Shown one piece after another: positions 62,518-64,000 of a stretch of DNA of 64,000 nt. Where the stretch lies: the NCBI GenBank assembly GCA_963920705.1, contig OY987228.1, positions 16,351,187-16,415,186 of the forward strand, read 5' to 3'. The number at the start of each line of letters is the position of its first letter. Positions within the stretch are counted from its first letter, which is position 1. A program made the translations under genes and the position numbers. The stretch comes from Odiellus spinosus (Eukaryota; Arthropoda; Arachnida; Opiliones; Phalangiidae). The notes beneath the pieces were generated by a model, which was given only the letters and a program-made list of their open reading frames with translations, made no database searches and was not told where the DNA came from.

Positions 62518-64000
62518 ATTTGATCTCTTTTGAGTTTTAAAAAGTTATAAAACTTCTTCGAAAAAAAACCAGCATATAAATATCGTTTTAAATTTTATCT
62601 CTTTTGAAAGATTTTGAGTTTTAAATTATAAAACTTCTTCGAAAGAAACCAGCGTTTATCTTTTAAAAGGAAACAACGTTTAATTTTGTGTTAAAATAAT
62701 AAGTCCATGGACAAAGTGTACAAAAATTGCCATGAAAATAGTTTCGTAACTTTCAAAATATAATATTGACAGTTTTGGCGAATAAAAATCCTGAAAAGAA
62801 ACAATTCCATATTGTATAAAGTAATAGTGGAAAAATCTTTGTATACTATTTCATAAAAATATTAACGAGTTACTACTACATTAATAACGTGTTATTTTTT
62901 AAAATCAATTTTGAGTGTTAAAATAGACTTAAAAAATATATAAAAACTCTGTTATCAAAGTTTCGCGGTAAATAATAGTTAAGAACTAAACTCGTTAAGC
63001 CTAAATCTATTGATTTAGTTTTAGACAAAAATTCTTCTCGAGAACTTGTCTATGAAATATCGTAACAAACGGTGTAGCACACACTATTTCTAACAAACAT
63101 TTCTTTCAGCTCTGCATCATTTGAAAGACAAACTCATTGAGCCTTTTGGAAATAAATCATATTTCAGATTTTGCAAATTTGATAATTAACAGCCTATTTT
63201 AAGTCTAAATTGACACAAAATAACTTTTTTCAAGAGTGAAACCTAGGTTTTTTTTTTGTTTTTTTTTAAGTTTAAGAATGAACTCCATCCATCTTAAAAT
63301 TTAGAAATCAATTACTCTGGTGGCAAATGAGTATTAAAATATATTTTATATATTGAAACAGTAATGATGGCATTGCTCAATTCGTTTCAGTGAATTTATT
63401 TAATCATTATTTATAGGAATTTTAGTTATAGGTTTCTGATATCAGTACTCCTTTACTCTTTTTAAATTTATTATCGAGTATTGTGACCTCTTCAGCGCTT
63501 TGGACATAAACCAGTCGGTAATTTATCAAGGATTATCAAAAAAAAAAATTTAATCCAAAACAAATATGCAATATTACTTTATTAACTAAAGATAAGACAA
63601 ATATTAATTAATTTTGCGTATTTTACAATATTATTCCAATTTCTCTAATCAATCAATTTTTAACATTTATCTGGATTAGTCGTTAACTATTAGCCAATTA
63701 TTATTACTTATAATTATAGAGTTACTTAATTCAAACGAGTAATCGAGTACTCATTCAGATGTATTGGTCATTAATTGCGACAAATACTCATTAAAGGGAA
63801 ACTGGACTCTTGAAAAAGATTAAGCCAAAACTTTTGGTGAGTTTTGATATGGTTTTTAAGCATATTTTAACATTTGAATCAATTAACTTGTTACGAGAAG
63901 TCTAGTATTCCTTTAAGGTCAAAATTCCTATATATCAAATTATTTTCAAAGAAAACTTTTGGTCCTTCGATGACTCAAAAGTGATATCATGTATTCAGTA
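62518..64000. other. Intergenic, no gene seen
   Basis: A+T-rich. It begins with the SMC5 3' UTR, where a short segment (AAAACTTCTTCGAAAxAAACCAGC) occurs twice, at about 62549 and 62631. AATAAA at 62781. No coding exon or RNA gene recognised to the window end. Confidence 0.45.

Overview
This is an A+T-rich nuclear window from an arthropod, most likely an insect; the order cannot be settled from the sequence. Genes are cut by many short GT-AG introns. Protein set and architecture fit an insect: one 'pentameric type' thrombospondin of about 1,060 residues, dual oxidases, mitochondrial mS27 and bS16, CSN2 and SMC5. All exon chains below were joined by hand from splice signals, open frame and phase. 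Phase closes through every chain except where stated.

Layout. 1-245 (+): last exon of an HDHD2-like HAD phosphatase. About 1058-2685 (-): four exons of the ciliary protein CFAP161, both ends unresolved. 2.7-11.5 kb: no gene seen, but three groups of MITE-like elements and a compound satellite block at 8.1-9.2 kb. 11491-18200 (+): a six-exon protein with seven ZC2HC zinc fingers. 18753-23343 (-): complete thrombospondin, about 21 exons. 24279-25893 (-) and 25966-26337 (-): mitochondrial small-subunit ribosomal proteins mS27 and bS16m, only 72 bp apart. 28405-32110 (-): CSN2, complete, 11 exons. 32319-33269 (+): ARL14EP-like Cys-rich protein, divergent from CSN2. 33392-34271 (-): an unrecognised 124-residue secreted, possibly GPI-anchored protein. 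36960-44869 (+) and 45767-57080 (+): two complete dual oxidases (about 1,597 and 1,599 residues) in head-to-tail tandem. 57903-62517 (+): complete SMC5. The rest holds no gene I can see.

The tandem Duox pair is the most notable locus. Both copies keep the peroxidase-like domain, EF-hand region, heme-ligand histidines, and the FAD and NADPH motifs. The upstream copy has changed a signature peroxidase motif and its second EF-hand. No DUOXA maturation factor lies in the window. Introns and spacers carry several inverted-repeat element families, some in both Duox2 introns and distant spacers. Apart from the mitoribosomal pair, the genes share no evident pathway and look like ordinary eukaryotic neighbours.
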